From Cryptomeria japonica (Eukaryota; Streptophyta; Pinopsida; Cupressales; Cupressaceae), in contig NC_081412.1 of NCBI RefSeq assembly GCF_030272615.1, positions 340,691,370 through 340,755,369 on the forward strand: a stretch of DNA of 64,000 nucleotides, given 5' to 3'. The translations under genes and the position numbers were made by a program. Shown piece after piece: positions 35,751 to 47,880 of this stretch. Numbering within the stretch: position 1 is the first letter of the stretch; every line of letters starts with the position of its first letter. The notes under the pieces are model-generated. The model ran no database searches, was not told the origin of the DNA, and saw only the letters and a list, made by a program, of their open reading frames with translations.

Positions 35751-38700
35751 TGTAGTTTCCCTATTTGACTTGACTTTTATTTCATGCATGATAGACTTAT
35801 CTAGACTCTTTATGATGTTTTAGATTATGATTATACTTGTGTTTCAGTTACTCATTATGATGCCAGACATTAGTTGGACATATGCTATTTTGATGATTTA
35901 TATGGATGATGATGTCATCATTATTGACCATGAGATTTGATGGATGTATGTGTTTGATGGATCATATCTGCTTGATGGATTCTATATGCATTTCTATGTT
36001 GATGGATTGTTGATAACTTATATTGATCATGGATTCAATGCTATTATGATTACACTAACTCTAGTTCATGATTAGATATGATGAGTTGATTATGAGACGC
36101 GTTTGATCATTGTATGACTGTCTTTGTGAGAGGGACGATGCAACATCACTCATTGCCAGCAGGATGTGCCATTGTGATTCCCTATTACTTGCTTGTTATG
36201 ATATATATGCATATATTGTATCGTTGCCTTATGGTTGCAGGTACTAGACATCGACTCCACCTGGCTCCTCAGGTCTAAGCGTGTCTTTAAATCCCAATGG
36301 CATGTGGTTCAGAGTTGACACAAGTTCCCCTAACATACTCTAGGTCTAAGTTGTTCACCTTGAGTCATCGACGCCTTGGCATAATTCACTATGTCAGTTA
36401 GTGAGTTGTGGCTTTGTGAGTATGCAAGTGTTTATGGATTTATTTAATTAATTGGTATGAGATTATATAGTCATTAATATTTAATTTAATTGTTGATTTA
36501 ATAAAGGGTTATTTGAGTATTTAGTTATTTGGGATTTAATGCTCATTTATTTATTATTGATTTATTGGTGTTTAATTATTTAAGATTTATTATTTATTTA
36601 TTTATTATTGGTTGATGATTTATTTAGTATTTATTGTTTATTTAATATTTGTGGCTTAATTATTTTTTTATTGTTTATTAATGTTTTGGGCTTTAGTGTT
36701 GAGTAATATTTATTGGGTATTACTTAATTATTTTATAAGCCTTTGGGTTATTTATTTAAATTACCCATTTGATTTATTTAATCTTAGCCTATAGTATTCG
36801 TGTAGTTTAATTATTATCTATGTGGGGGTAATAAAGTATCTTATGTTATATTCTTTTTACATCCCACTTATAATTATAAATATGTTTTAATATTTCCCTT
36901 ACCTACCCTCTATTCTCATTGGTTGATTTTGAGGTTAGGGTTTTGGCTTGGAGGCTAGGGTTTTGGTTTGGTTTTTATTTTATTCGACAACCTGAGCTTG
37001 TTGCCGGGTTACCATTCTTGAATCTTTTCTACAAATTTTGATTTTGGGAGCTTGGATTTTGGCTTTGGAGTTTTGTTGGATTTTTGTTGGTGCTTCTTCA
37101 ACCCTCTTCCATCACTTCTAATCTAGGTTGGAGGCCTTTCCATGAAGTTTTATTTTCAGATTTCGTGTATACTTCGTGTCTGCAGAAATATGGCTATATG
37201 AGAGAATTATATTTGTGGAAATATTATTTTATATGGTTAGACTATAGTTATGGGAAAAAATATTTCCTTGCATAGATTTTATAATATAGTTTAACTTTAG
37301 AAAAGGGAAAAAATTACTCTTTTTTATTGGTTGGGAGTTTTGCCATGAGCGCACGACTCCGTGCATTTTGGCATTTTTCTTCCAAGATGAAATCTTGTTC
37401 TTTTCCCTATGAATGATGTTGGTTTTGGCTTTCATTGTGAATCTAGAAGTTTTAGAAGGGTTTTGGGAGATGTTGAATTAGTTTGGCGAATTTTCTGGAT
37501 TGGCTTTGCCGTGAAGGGAATTCTACAGAGATTTATCTCTTGTTTCCTTTGTCTTGCTTGATTTCATTTGGTTTCTTGTTTTTCCCAAGTTTTGTAATCA
37601 ACCAGAGAATGTGTTATAGATTGGAAATGAGCTTGCTGTGAAGTGTATTATGTGATAGTTGAGTCGAAAACTCTTATGTTTTGAATTGCAATTTATCCTT
37701 CATGTATTTATGGATTCAGAATTCGTTTGTTGCGTTTATTTTGTCTTGTCTGGGCGTCACTTATCCTTTTGGCTTCGGGGCTTGAGTATTTTTTTACCTG
37801 ATTTTAGTTTGGATCCATAACTTAGCTGGTTTTCATCATTTTTCCTCTTTGTGTTAAATGTGCCATTTCATTTATCATATGAGCTAATTAATATGGTAAA
37901 TGTGCTACTTATTTAGTCATATTTGCTAAATTGTTAGGCATATGCACTAGAATAGTGATCAAATGTGCTTCAGGACTGATCAAAAGTGCTTAAGAATGCA
38001 TTGAATGTGCCATAGGGGCAGTCAAATGTGCCATTCTGTTAATCACATGCGCTAATATGGCTTATTTGAGTATTTCTCCAGTTTGTCAATCTGTGATGTC
38101 ATTTTCTGATTTATTTTTGTAATAGAGGCATTTTGGAAGTCTGTGGATATTTTTCCATATTTCGCATTTTATCAGATTGATGATTCTTTTATAGTCTTTT
38201 CTTCTATATGATGCTATGATTCACTATTATGGATTTGTGCTCTCTTTCATGTTGAGAAGCCAGGATAGAGAGGGTTGATTTATTGCTCTTGAGTCAGCAA
38301 GTTGAAGTGCCTTGCTGTTGTTTTTTATTTTATTTGTAAATAGATAATGATTGCCTTATTATGGATTTGATGCATTATTCTCCTATGAGGCTCCTTGTTG
38401 TTTATTTGGCATTATGATTATTGAATGTCCATGTATGCGTATGGATGCATGATGTTGATTATGGTTTTTAGTTTTAAATGTTGACTATGAGCCTCTTATT
38501 ATGTTTATGTCTTGGGAACATGTTAGGGGGAGTGGGCTTCCTTGTGATGACCGGGGTCAGGAGAGATAGGATTGCATGAGGTTCCTTGTAAGGATGCATG
38601 AAGCCTAGATTGCCAGGGCACAATGGAATTTTACCATGATGTAAACAAGTGATAACATGATAATAAATTAATGGGATGGGTAAATAATTCACTAATCAAG

Positions 38701-40300
38701 ATAATGAATAGTTGAGCCCCATGACTTGATCCTAGGGAGGATGTTTTACGATAGGCATGGGAAGGCCATTGCGATGTCAAGTCAAACTCCCTTGGTCTCT
38801 CATAGGTTGAGATGGCTCCACATGTCCATCAGGCTAGTGCCTTGTGATATTGTATTTTTTATGTTAGAGGATGGCATGTGATGACACTCCACTCCCATGT
38901 GTCCCTTTGTTGATTTAATTTCCATGCCTTGCTGCTTTGTAAGCCTATGGGAGTTTCTTACTTGTGGTTGTTTATGATTGGATCATGCTCGAGAGTCCTT
39001 GTTATGTTTTGTTTGTTTGTTTTTTAAGTGTCACCCTATATGTAGAGTGTATGTTGGGACCTTGTATCATGTCCTAGCATGGGGGGTGGTTCCTTTGGTT
39101 CCACATGGTCGGGTGGTTGGTGCTTTTAAACCATTGGGATATTCTTATGGATTCTTCATGTGTGGATGTGGATTCTTTAATAGTTATGGATGTTTCTTGT
39201 AGTAGATTTATGTAATGTATATCTTGGATTCATGTAATGTAGTATCATGTAAAGATGTAGATGTATTAGGAAGAGCCATGCTCATGATGTATTATTCATA
39301 TGATTGTAATTGTAGTTGGTATATTAGGATTACGACATGAATTGTAATAATGAGACTATGAGATGTATGGTGATGATCTTGTATAATGAAAGTAAATGGT
39401 TTCTTGAAAATTCCAACTTTGTAATAGATTTAGATTTGGAAGGGAATTGATTTATGTTATTATTTGTAGTAGTTTAAAAATAAATTTCATGGTTATCATT
39501 TAAGATGTAGATTAATGTTTGAAAGAACCTTAAGATAATGGAATGCTCATAATATAGGAATTGTGGTTGTTAGTCAATATCATGTTAGGTAATGATGTCA
39601 TTCATTTGATTGCATTAGAAAGATAGGAAATTATGCATGGTATATATTTAAGGAAATAATTAAGGTTCTTGCATTATGCATTTGAAGATTATGTTAAGGA
39701 AATGATCATGCTAGGAATTTAGATGCATGAGTGGTATGGATAAGATGACTATGTTTATGCATTAAATATTGCATTATCATTAGAGATGGATAGTGAACAT
39801 GAAGATAGGAAATGATTAAGGGTTTAAGAACATTTGGATTTAGTACATAAAATGAACCTAGGAAAAGGGATTAGTCTTGAATTGAAAGAGTAAGCATATC
39901 ATGATACTTAGATGATAGAGTAGAGTGCATCTCATAATGGTTAAATAATCAGGTAGATTGCATATCGTAATGGAAGGAAGTATATAAGTTACACCTGTTT
40001 AAGATTAAGGATTATTTGATAATAAGTATGGTAATCGAGTGAGTAGAATGTTATTGCTTAGGATAGTTAATTAAGTAATGACATTAAGGTATTCTAGAGA
40101 GACAGTTTTATTGATTGTGATTCTGCTTGCGTAATTATTTAATGTGTTTATAATTCATGTCCATATTGAATAATGTTAATGGATGTAATTGTAGATGATA
40201 TGATGTGTAGCATTAGATGTTATATATAAATTTTTATTTTTTATCTCCATTTAGCATGATAGATGCTTAGTTTCTCTAGGGTATTTTGGCAGGCATTACA
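35751..40300 (+). repeat. 5' LTR of a Ty3/gypsy element, about 4.55 kb
   Basis: The right end, GGCAGGCATTACA, is followed by TC and the primer site TGGTATCAGA. The left end is placed at TGTAGTTTCC, where the minus-strand ORF2-like coding stops, a decayed form of TGTAATGCCC. Contains AT-rich TTTAATTA tracts (36430-36800) and a motif array (37856-38055). The 3' LTR is not in the window, so the left end cannot be confirmed by pairing. Confidence 0.65.
37856..38055. repeat. CAAATGTGCT motif array (reverse of AGCACATTTG)
   Basis: About ten variants in 200 bp: AAATGTGCCATT, AAATGTGCTACT, ATTTGCTAAAT, ATATGCACTAG, CAAATGTGCTTC, CAAAAGTGCTT, GAATGTGCCAT, CAAATGTGCCAT and CACATGCGCTAA. It is the reverse complement of the motif arrays at 61547-62976. 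Confidence 0.65.
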
Positions 40301-40302
40301 TC

Positions 40303-40312
40303 TGGTATCAGA
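40303..40312 (+). other. Primer binding site of gypsy element
   Basis: TGGTATCAGA two bases after the LTR end, complementary to the initiator-Met tRNA 3' end, as in many chromovirus-type gypsy elements. Confidence 0.8.
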
Positions 40313-40468
40313 TCCCATGTTCATACACTGGGTACTCTGGTTTCATTTGAGCCCATTGTGCATGTTAGCATTTAGCATGGGGTAGCCCAATGGTTTTATC
40401 CCTACTTGTTGATTTTTCTCTTACTGCCTTAGTTTGCTAGCTTATAGTTATCTTTTTGTTTAGATGAG

Positions 40469-41735
40469 ATGCCTACTAGGGTAGAGATCATCGTCATGTT
40501 GGTCACATGGGTACTTGTAGGAATCCTTGTCTTGAGGTTTCTAAAGAGTCACACCATGAGGAGTAGCAACATGACCATCTTAGAGGTGATGCGATTCCGC
40601 AATTAGTGAACGTGCTTCAGGAGCTTCTTGGTCGCCTAGGACCGAGATAGGAGGAGAACCAATAGGAGAAGTCTCATCATTTAGAGCATTAGGAGAGAGA
40701 GAGTTCATGTTCTCCTAGGAGGAGAGTTGAGGTGGATTAGGAGGCATTTTCAGCTAGTCACATGAGAGATCTGATGAGGTATCGCCCTCCTACTTTTTAT
40801 GTCTTGGGAAGTGGCATGGAGGTAGAGACTTGGATTTTGGACTTGGGTAGGTGTTTTGCTATGCACCCATGTAGTAGTAACACCAAGGCGAGATATGCAA
40901 TTATGTATCTTTGTGATTTTGTGATGACATGGTGGCATACAAAGGAGCAAAAGCTGCATTTGGACATGGTGATAGTATCTTGGGAGTTGTTCCTGGAGTG
41001 GTTTCATGCTTGATTTATTTTAGAGCATTGGAGGTAGAGGAAGGCCGATGAGTTCCATGACTTGAGACAATAGAGGATAACTATGGAGTAGTATGAGCGA
41101 AGGTTATTCAAGCTTAGATAGTATGTTGGGATTGCAGATGATGAGCCGATGCCGATTCAACACTTTGTGAGAGGTCTCCGTGATTGTATTAGTGGTGAGG
41201 TTTGGATGCATGAACCTAAGACTTTGGAGGTGGCTGTGGAGAAGTGAGGATAGCGAAGGATAATCTTGCCTTAGCTTTAGGAGGTGCGACAAGTGGATAG
41301 ACAGTTAGTGCACCAGTTACATGATCTGTTGAGAGAGGTTCTCAGCTGCAGACTTTAGGTGTTGCTAGGAGCCATCCCTCTTTCTTCCATAGTGGTCAAC
41401 GGTTTAAGAAGAGGCATCCTTAGGGTTAAAGCTTTGTGTGAGGTGCTAGATTTCAAGTTGGAAGGAGTCATACTCATCAACATGATAGGAGGACTACTCC
41501 TTTTTAGCTAGCATAGAGTTCTCAGCTAACTTCTAGTAGAGGCAGTGTTCAGTAGTTGAGTGCAACTCCAATGAGTAGAGGATTTGGTAGGAGAGATTTA
41601 TTTTCATGTGGGAAACTAGGACACATTGTCATTCATTGTCCTCAATTTACTTCTCATATTTTAGGAAAATAGAAGCCAACTATTTCTGAGCCTACAGTTG
41701 GAGATGCAGACCAGAAAATGCTAAGCCCTTAGCCA
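40469..41735 (+). pseudogene. gag: Ty3/gypsy gag, frameshifted
   Basis: An ATG at 40469 (MPTRVEI) starts the usual basic N-terminus. After a frameshift the capsid-like domain is open at 40762-41013, with RDLMRYRPPTF, ETWILDLGRCF and AIMYLCDFVMTWW. Then decayed WELFLEWF, FVRGLRDCISGEV (about 41165) and a knuckle-like SCGKLGHIVIHCPQ near 41605 whose first Cys is lost to Phe. This is the standard Retrotrans_gag plan. Sequence changes abruptly near 41740 to another gag type, and pol is absent. Capsid function lost. Confidence 0.85.
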
Positions 41736-41744
41736 TTTACTGTT

Positions 41745-42505
41745 CAAAATGTAGGGGAAAACAACTTTTGAGGGAATATCCATTTGATCTTTGTGAAATT
41801 TGTGAAAATCCATATGCAACAAGATCCTATAATCTCTTACCATAGATTAAAAACCATTTGAAGAAACCTCCTATTGTGGAAGAGGAGCTCAACTATGTTG
41901 GACAAAGACCAAAAAATTTAGGGTTTAACTCTTCTTCAGGATAATATGACCCTAGAAATAATTGGAATTTGAATCAATGTTAGTGTTAACCAATGGAACC
42001 CTCCTTATGAAATGCAACCACCTCCTACATCTTTGGGACCTCTAGAATGGGTTAGTCCTCAATAGAACCAACCACAATGGCAACCAAATCAACCATAGTG
42101 GCAGCCCAATCCACCACCATGGTAACATAACCAACCTCAATTTCAACCATGGCAAAATCAAGGCCAAAAACGACCTTAGAGACAACCTCTACCCCTTATT
42201 ACTAGATTGAATTATGTTAATGAGTAAGTGAATCAACCTTATATACCAACACAACCAGATCAAAACCCAAAGAATAACCATCCTTAGCAAACATTAACAC
42301 TGATTCTAATCCTCTTGGTTTGAATGTAATAAAAGTTGATGATATTCAATTAAGGAATCAAAATGTTTCTTCAAAACTTCATTCTTTAGATAGGGAAGGG
42401 GAGAATAATGAGGAGACTCAGGGAAAAGATCAGAGTTATGATAAAATGAAGGAAGTAACTGATAGATCACCTTATCTGGAATGTTTTAAAACAACACTTG
42501 TATGA
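41745..42505 (+). pseudogene. gag: Tat-like gag C-terminal fragment
   Basis: Begins mid-gene with YCSKCRGKQLLREYP and DLCEICENPYATRS, a double CX2C zinc-binding segment. A Gln/Pro/Asn-rich stretch with stops follows (to about 42250), then a charged 61-codon frame (42320-42505). The style differs from the gag at 40469-41735, so two elements abut near 41740. It lies just upstream of LTR sequence on the same strand. Confidence 0.55.
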
Positions 42506-42789
42506 TGGCCCAAAGAGAAATAACACTTCAAACTCACTACAAGGTGATGAAATCCCCAAAAGTTGTTTTAGTTTTCAAAATACACTACGAGGTAATGAAA
42601 TCCCCACAAATATTTATCTAATAAAAGAAAAATGGGTGTTGTTGACACTTCTCTTTTTCACCCAAGATCCCAAAGGCAAGGGGAGAGGATACTCAGTGCA
42701 ATTGTGGCTCCACCTTACACAAATGCAAGTGCGCTAGACACAAAAATACACGTTCATTCCATTTCAAAATTGAAATGTTTTCTAATATA
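42506..42789 (+). repeat. Split Tat-like LTR, segment 1
   Basis: Contains two related AANTACANNANGGNGATGAAATCCCC units (42535-42605), then CAAAGGCAAGGGGAGAGGAT and CACCTTACACAAATGCAAGTGC as at 11200-11270. The left LTR end is not clear. The sequence continues at 50233 after the inserted element. Confidence 0.5.
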
Positions 42790-42794
42790 CAATA

Positions 42795-43951
42795 TGATGA
42801 ATACTAAGAGGGGGGGGGGGGGTGAATTAGTATACCAAAAAATACTAAACTCAAACACTTAAACAATTTAGCAGTTAATTGGTATAATAGATTTACTAAC
42901 AAACCGGTTAAGACAGATGCAAACCAAACAACAAATAAAGCATTCACCCACAAGAGCACAATAGCCATAACACAAGAGATTTTGATGTAGAAACGCAAAT
43001 GGGAAAAAACCACGGTGAGATGAAACTCACAAGTAACTATCTGTAGAATAGTAACCAGACCGGTTAAGGTCAGACTGGTTAAGGTCATACAATGTTCTTC
43101 ACCAGAACAGATCCTGTTAGGAATCTAGATCTTTGTTAGGAGATAAGTCTGATTAAAGACTACCTTGTGGGAGGATTTCAGATCCACAGTTTTGAACCAC
43201 CTTGTTAGAGGATTTACAAAGGCTTTGCCAGGCCTACCTGGTTAAGGGTTTTAGACTTGTCGAAGATGTGAGTAATCAACAAGTGAGTGATCAAGATACT
43301 AGCACAGTATGCTTGGTTAGATCCTTGATAGCTCATTGTTAATGCATTTCAGCATTACTTTAGTCTTCAATATCTCCACACTCTCTTTCTTCACACAGAC
43401 CTAATCTTCTTCTATGATCACACATACAAAAACCTCATCAACCACCTAAAACCCTAACAACTCCTAAAACCCTAGACATGATGTCCTTATAAAGGAATTT
43501 GATTTCACGTCGGTCCAATAGGATTATATTGCAAGTTCCTAGGTTCAGTGCATCTGGACACATTTGGTAACATGACACAAAATCACCATCAAAGTGTCGG
43601 TGGATGATAACTCATCACAAAAATACCGGTTGGTAACTCATCACAGAGTACTATCGGTTCATACATTTAATCGATTACCGGTTTGTCAAAATGAAGACTG
43701 GGAAAAATGAAAACTGCCGCTTTATTCCTTCTTTCCGCTTTAGATCCTCAAACCGCTTGAAGTCTTCATACTGCTTGGGTCTTCATACCGCTTGAGATCG
43801 GTAAACACTTTCTGCAAAACACCGATAGTCTAAAGACTATAATACCGGTTGGAACAAATACCGGTTGGGCATAACTCATACATACAAAAAGTGATCTCAA
43901 AACAAGTGTGTGTCCATCAATGAGAATCACAACATCATCAAAATGCCAACA
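42795..43951 (-). repeat. 3' LTR, 1157 bp
   Basis: Plus-strand ends are TGATGAATAC and ATGCCAACA; on the element strand it runs TGTTGG...ATTCATCA. A G12 run (element-strand poly-C) lies near the element 3' end. ACCGGTT words recur. Four CCGCTT-GAGGTCTTCATA units lie at 43735-43800. A TATA-like CTTTATAA lies on the element strand at 43488-43495. Confidence 0.92.
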
Positions 43952-43953
43952 AT

Positions 43954-44158
43954 CTCCCCCTTTGGCATTGATGGCAACACAGGAAAATTTTGACCTATAA
44001 GTATTTTTCAACAAAAATATGCCATAATCAAAATTACTCCCCCTAAGCATATACAATATCCCCTTTGCAGAAATTACAATGTATACTACTCCCTTAAAGA
44101 GATAAACATGAAAGTATACATAATATTCATCAAAATTTTTAAATACTACTCCCCCTTT
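43954..44158 (-). other. Three-part polypurine tract region
   Basis: On the element strand: AAAGGGGGAG (44158-44149), GCTTAGGGGGAG (centred on 44040) and AAAGGGGGAG (43963-43954), the last abutting the 3' LTR. The context GCCATCAATGCCAAAGGGG is identical in the element at 1-5888. Confidence 0.82.
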
Positions 44159-44224
44159 GCCAACAATGACAAAATACTTAGTAGAATAACCCCTGTTTCT
44201 CATTATCATTAAAATAATAAATGT

Positions 44225-47200
44225 TCACGACAATAATGAGTGAAACTTATCAAAAACCGATTTAAAATCCTGCATAAAACTCTTCACGGCTAAAGACCAT
44301 GACTCAATTAATGAGGTAGCAACCTCACTTTTCGTCTGCATTTGAGATACCCATTCTTCCATGGCATCAATTGTGCTCATCTCTTGAGTGACTGTTAAAG
44401 TTTCTAGATTAAGAAAGCACTTCTAAAGAATTTGCAGTTTGGGTAATAAAACCAGTTGAAGTTCCTGCAAATCTCTGGTCCTGTTGTTAATCTCCACTTT
44501 AATTCTGGCGGACTAGAGCTGAAATCGGTGAACAGTTTGCCTGTATGTAGTAAAAGAATCATAGGGCGTCTTAGAGGTGCTTATGTATGCCTGCAAATCA
44601 GATTGTAGTTTTTCCTTCTGTGCAAGCACATCATCACAAAATAGATGAGGTTGGCTGATTTTTCTTAACAGTAGCTTGCCCTCATCCATAGCATCTCTTA
44701 TGTTCTTCTGCTGTTTCAGAAGTTCAGACCGGAGCTCGTTCAGTTTCTTCACTAAGGCAGTGTTTAGTGCCTTTTGATGCTTCTTCTATACATTAGCTTC
44801 AACAACCTCTTCTGGGCATTGCACCTGGTCCTCCACAACTTTACATAGAAGTTTTAGTTGGGCCAAAGAGGAATCGGTACTGGGGAGGTTAGTACCGAGA
44901 ATCAAACTGGTAAGAGTATCAAAAGCAGTTTGAATAACATCTTACTCCTTTTTCCTCCTTAATGCTTCCAGTCGCTCTTGTGCAAGCTTAATGCTTTGGA
45001 GCAGCTCTGATTCATTTGTGGATTGGAGGTCAATAGGACTGGTGATGTCAGCCGGTTTGGGTTGACCACCGGTTGCCTTTGGGGTCTCCACTTGTGTGCT
45101 CTTTACCACTTCCTTCTTCTCTTCGGCTCTTTGCTTTTCCTCTTCTGCCTTCTTTTGCTCCTCTTCTTCTTTCTTTCTCTTCTCTTCTTCCTTCTTTCTA
45201 TCTGCTTCTTTCCGCTTCTCTTCTTCTTCCTTCTTCTCCTCTTCCTATTTCCTCTTCTCCTCTTCCTGTTTCCTCTTCTCTTCTTTCTATTTTTTTTTCT
45301 CTTCATCTTGTTGCTTCCACTCCCCTTCTTGTTTCTTGTTTCTTTTCCTCTTTCTCTGCTTGCTCGTTGTCAGCCCTTTCTTTGTCCTATTTCTGCTTCT
45401 CTGCCTTTTCTTTATCCTATTTTTCCTTGTCTACTCTCTCTTTATCAACCTTTTCCTTTGCTGCATCTGGAGTGACATCTTCACCATCCAAAGCATCAAT
45501 GTCAATAGTGTCCATCTGTTCAGTAACCAGTTCTCCTTCACTGTCATATACCTCATTCAGTTTTCTAGTTTCTGGTTCTTGTTCAGCCTTCTTGTTGACT
45601 TTAGACACTTGGTGCAACCTCAGAGCGACTTTGGCATGGGAGTGTGTATCTTTCACCACTTCAGAGACTTTGCCTTCTAGTAACAAGAGTCTTCTTCTTC
45701 TCATGAAGAAGAGGCCTTTGTACTTATCCATGATTTCATAGAGCTCAAAATTTGACACATCAGGAAAATATTGTGCAAAGATTTCATCTCTTATTTCCTA
45801 TTCCTTTTCAATGGCAATGCACCATTTTTTATCTAAAGAATTGTATAAAGAATCTGGTGTCACCGATCTAATTTATGATGGCGATAGGTCATTAATACAT
45901 AGATATTGAATGACTTCCTGTTCAACTTCCTCCTTTTCATTATCATTAAAATCATCAAAGTGATCTATTAAATCACTTAACACTTTTCTCCTAACATTCT
46001 TGATAGTCCTTTGACAATGTGTCAAGGGTTTGTAAGAGGAAATGTCTATATTTACCGGTGCTGACGATGCCGGTTCATTGCTGGTTGTCTTTGCCTTCTT
46101 CCTTGTTTACCTAGTCTTCTTAGGCTGCACTTGAGGTTCTATATCCTCAAAATCTGGTGAGTTTCTCTTAGTCTTCCGCTTTCTTTCAAAAACCTTGGCG
46201 GGTGCAACTTCTGGTTTCTTTTTGGCTGGTTACCGCTTGATCACTTTAGGACTTGCTTAGGTAACTGGTGCCGATACTGATGACACTACCTTTCCCTTCT
46301 TCACTGAAGGTTCTTCAACCGGTTCTATCCTTTCCAAGTAGGTGCTAGTTCTCTTCTTCTTCGGATCAAGAGGCAAGGCAAGTAGGGTAGAGGCATACCC
46401 ATCTAGCATGTCATACATCACCTCATATCCCATGGGTTCAACTTTTTCTTTTCTGGGCTCCACCGCCTCCATTATGCACTCATCTACTCTAATGATAAAG
46501 CAGATGTCCTCTTCATACTTCTTGACAATATCGCCTGACATCCTCATCCGCTGGCTCATCTTCTGCTTGAATTCATCAAAATATTTATTCAAGACTTTAG
46601 GATACCTGGTTCCCACCGCTTGAAGACTTTCTCTGATTTGTTTGGTAACTGGTTGGTTAGCAGACCATTGAATATCATCAACTCCCGAAAAATAGCCTTG
46701 GAAGTAGAAAAACAGACCTACCAAAAGTTGTCCAAATTTAAATCTCAGGGCACTATCTTGTTTGATAGACTCTAGGTTTATTAGAAGTTGTTTCTACATA
46801 CAGGTGCATAGATCAAATGACACATCTTCCATGATCATTCTGTAGGCGACATTCACAACAACAACATAGACAAAGTTTATTCTGCTAGCATAGAACGTCC
46901 GCTATCCGATCACCATGCAAGCATACTTGACCAAATCATCCTTGATGGTGTTGACGGTCATTCCCCGTTGGTCGCTCATAGAACTGGTGAGCTTAGTCAT
47001 TTAAGTCTTGATGAATTTTCTTAGGGTTGGCACCTCACCAGTGTTGCAGAAACTGGTGATGACATGAATGGCTTCAGGCATAATATCATGTGTCCTCTCG
47101 AGATACATCTTTTTGCCATGCACTCTACTCAGGATGATTCGGATGTGATCTTCCGTAAATTCTTCAAGAAAGTACACTGCATTGTGAAGTTTCTTCCTCT

Positions 47201-47435
47201 CCAGGATGCTGTATTCTGGTTTGATCTTTTTGTCATCCCCGCAGAATAAACCTAGCTAGGAATGGATCACTAGAGATGCTAGGTCTTCCAATTTACAATC
47301 AATGTACCCTGAAATATCATCTTCCACTATGACTCCAACGGGTATCTGGGATAGGGCATTTTATTTCATCTTCTGTTGAATAAAATTCACTGAATCAATA
47401 GGTGCACTAGGACTGGAGTGTGATGCAGAAGCCAT
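44225..47435 (-). pseudogene. ORF2: plant transposon-protein-like domain plus long coiled coil, broken
   Basis: ATG at 47435 (MASASHSS), TGA at 44225. Homologous along its length to ORF2 at 1534-4796: LSRVHGK (for LSRVHGE), VKYACMVIG, FKFGQLLVGL, QIRESLQAVG and KYFDEFKQKM align in order. The best open piece is 46724-46257 (155 codons). A basic linker (46250-46100), a conserved stretch before 45417 and a Lys/Glu/Arg-rich coiled coil of alternating EEK/KRR (45420-45100) follow, then helical segments (44752-44513) ending in FHSLLS. At least eight stops break it. No enzyme motif seen; function unknown. Envelope-like origin is possible. Confidence 0.75.
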
Positions 47436-47880
47436 GATTAACTGATAAACAAGAATTTTAATAAATACCTTCAGAATTTTGAAATTTAGGGTTTGTCAAT
47501 ACAACGTACACTTCACCACTTCGATTGTTTGAATACCACTTAGTGTTCTTCACTGATAGGTTGCAAGTACCTTAGAACTCTTCTGCTAGATTTCAATTCA
47601 CTCTGAATCGCAAGTCGAATCACCTTTGGTCGCTCTGCACTTGAAAATTTCTTCGCTCGCAAATTGATAAATGAAAATGACTTGAAAATCCGTTTAAACA
47701 AATTCTTCACCTACCATAATAAATGCTCCACCATTAGGTTATAAACCCTAATTTTGCCTTTTACCATTTCCAGTCTTCTGCCAATTGACAGGTAACACAT
47801 GTCAGTTAAGTTCTTTTACCGGTGTAAACCGGGGGTTCGAAACATTTCACTGATTTGTTCCCCCTAAGCTTTTCTGAAAC
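47436..47880 (-). other. Spacer between gag and ORF2
   Basis: Non-coding, as in the first element. Holds ACCGGTGTAAACCGGGGGTTC near 47820 and no ORF. Confidence 0.4.

Noticed and set aside
45023-45741. Long plus-strand frames (150-222 codons), Phe/Leu/Ser-rich
   Set aside because: They are antisense shadows of the Lys/Glu-rich coiled coil of ORF2 on the minus strand.
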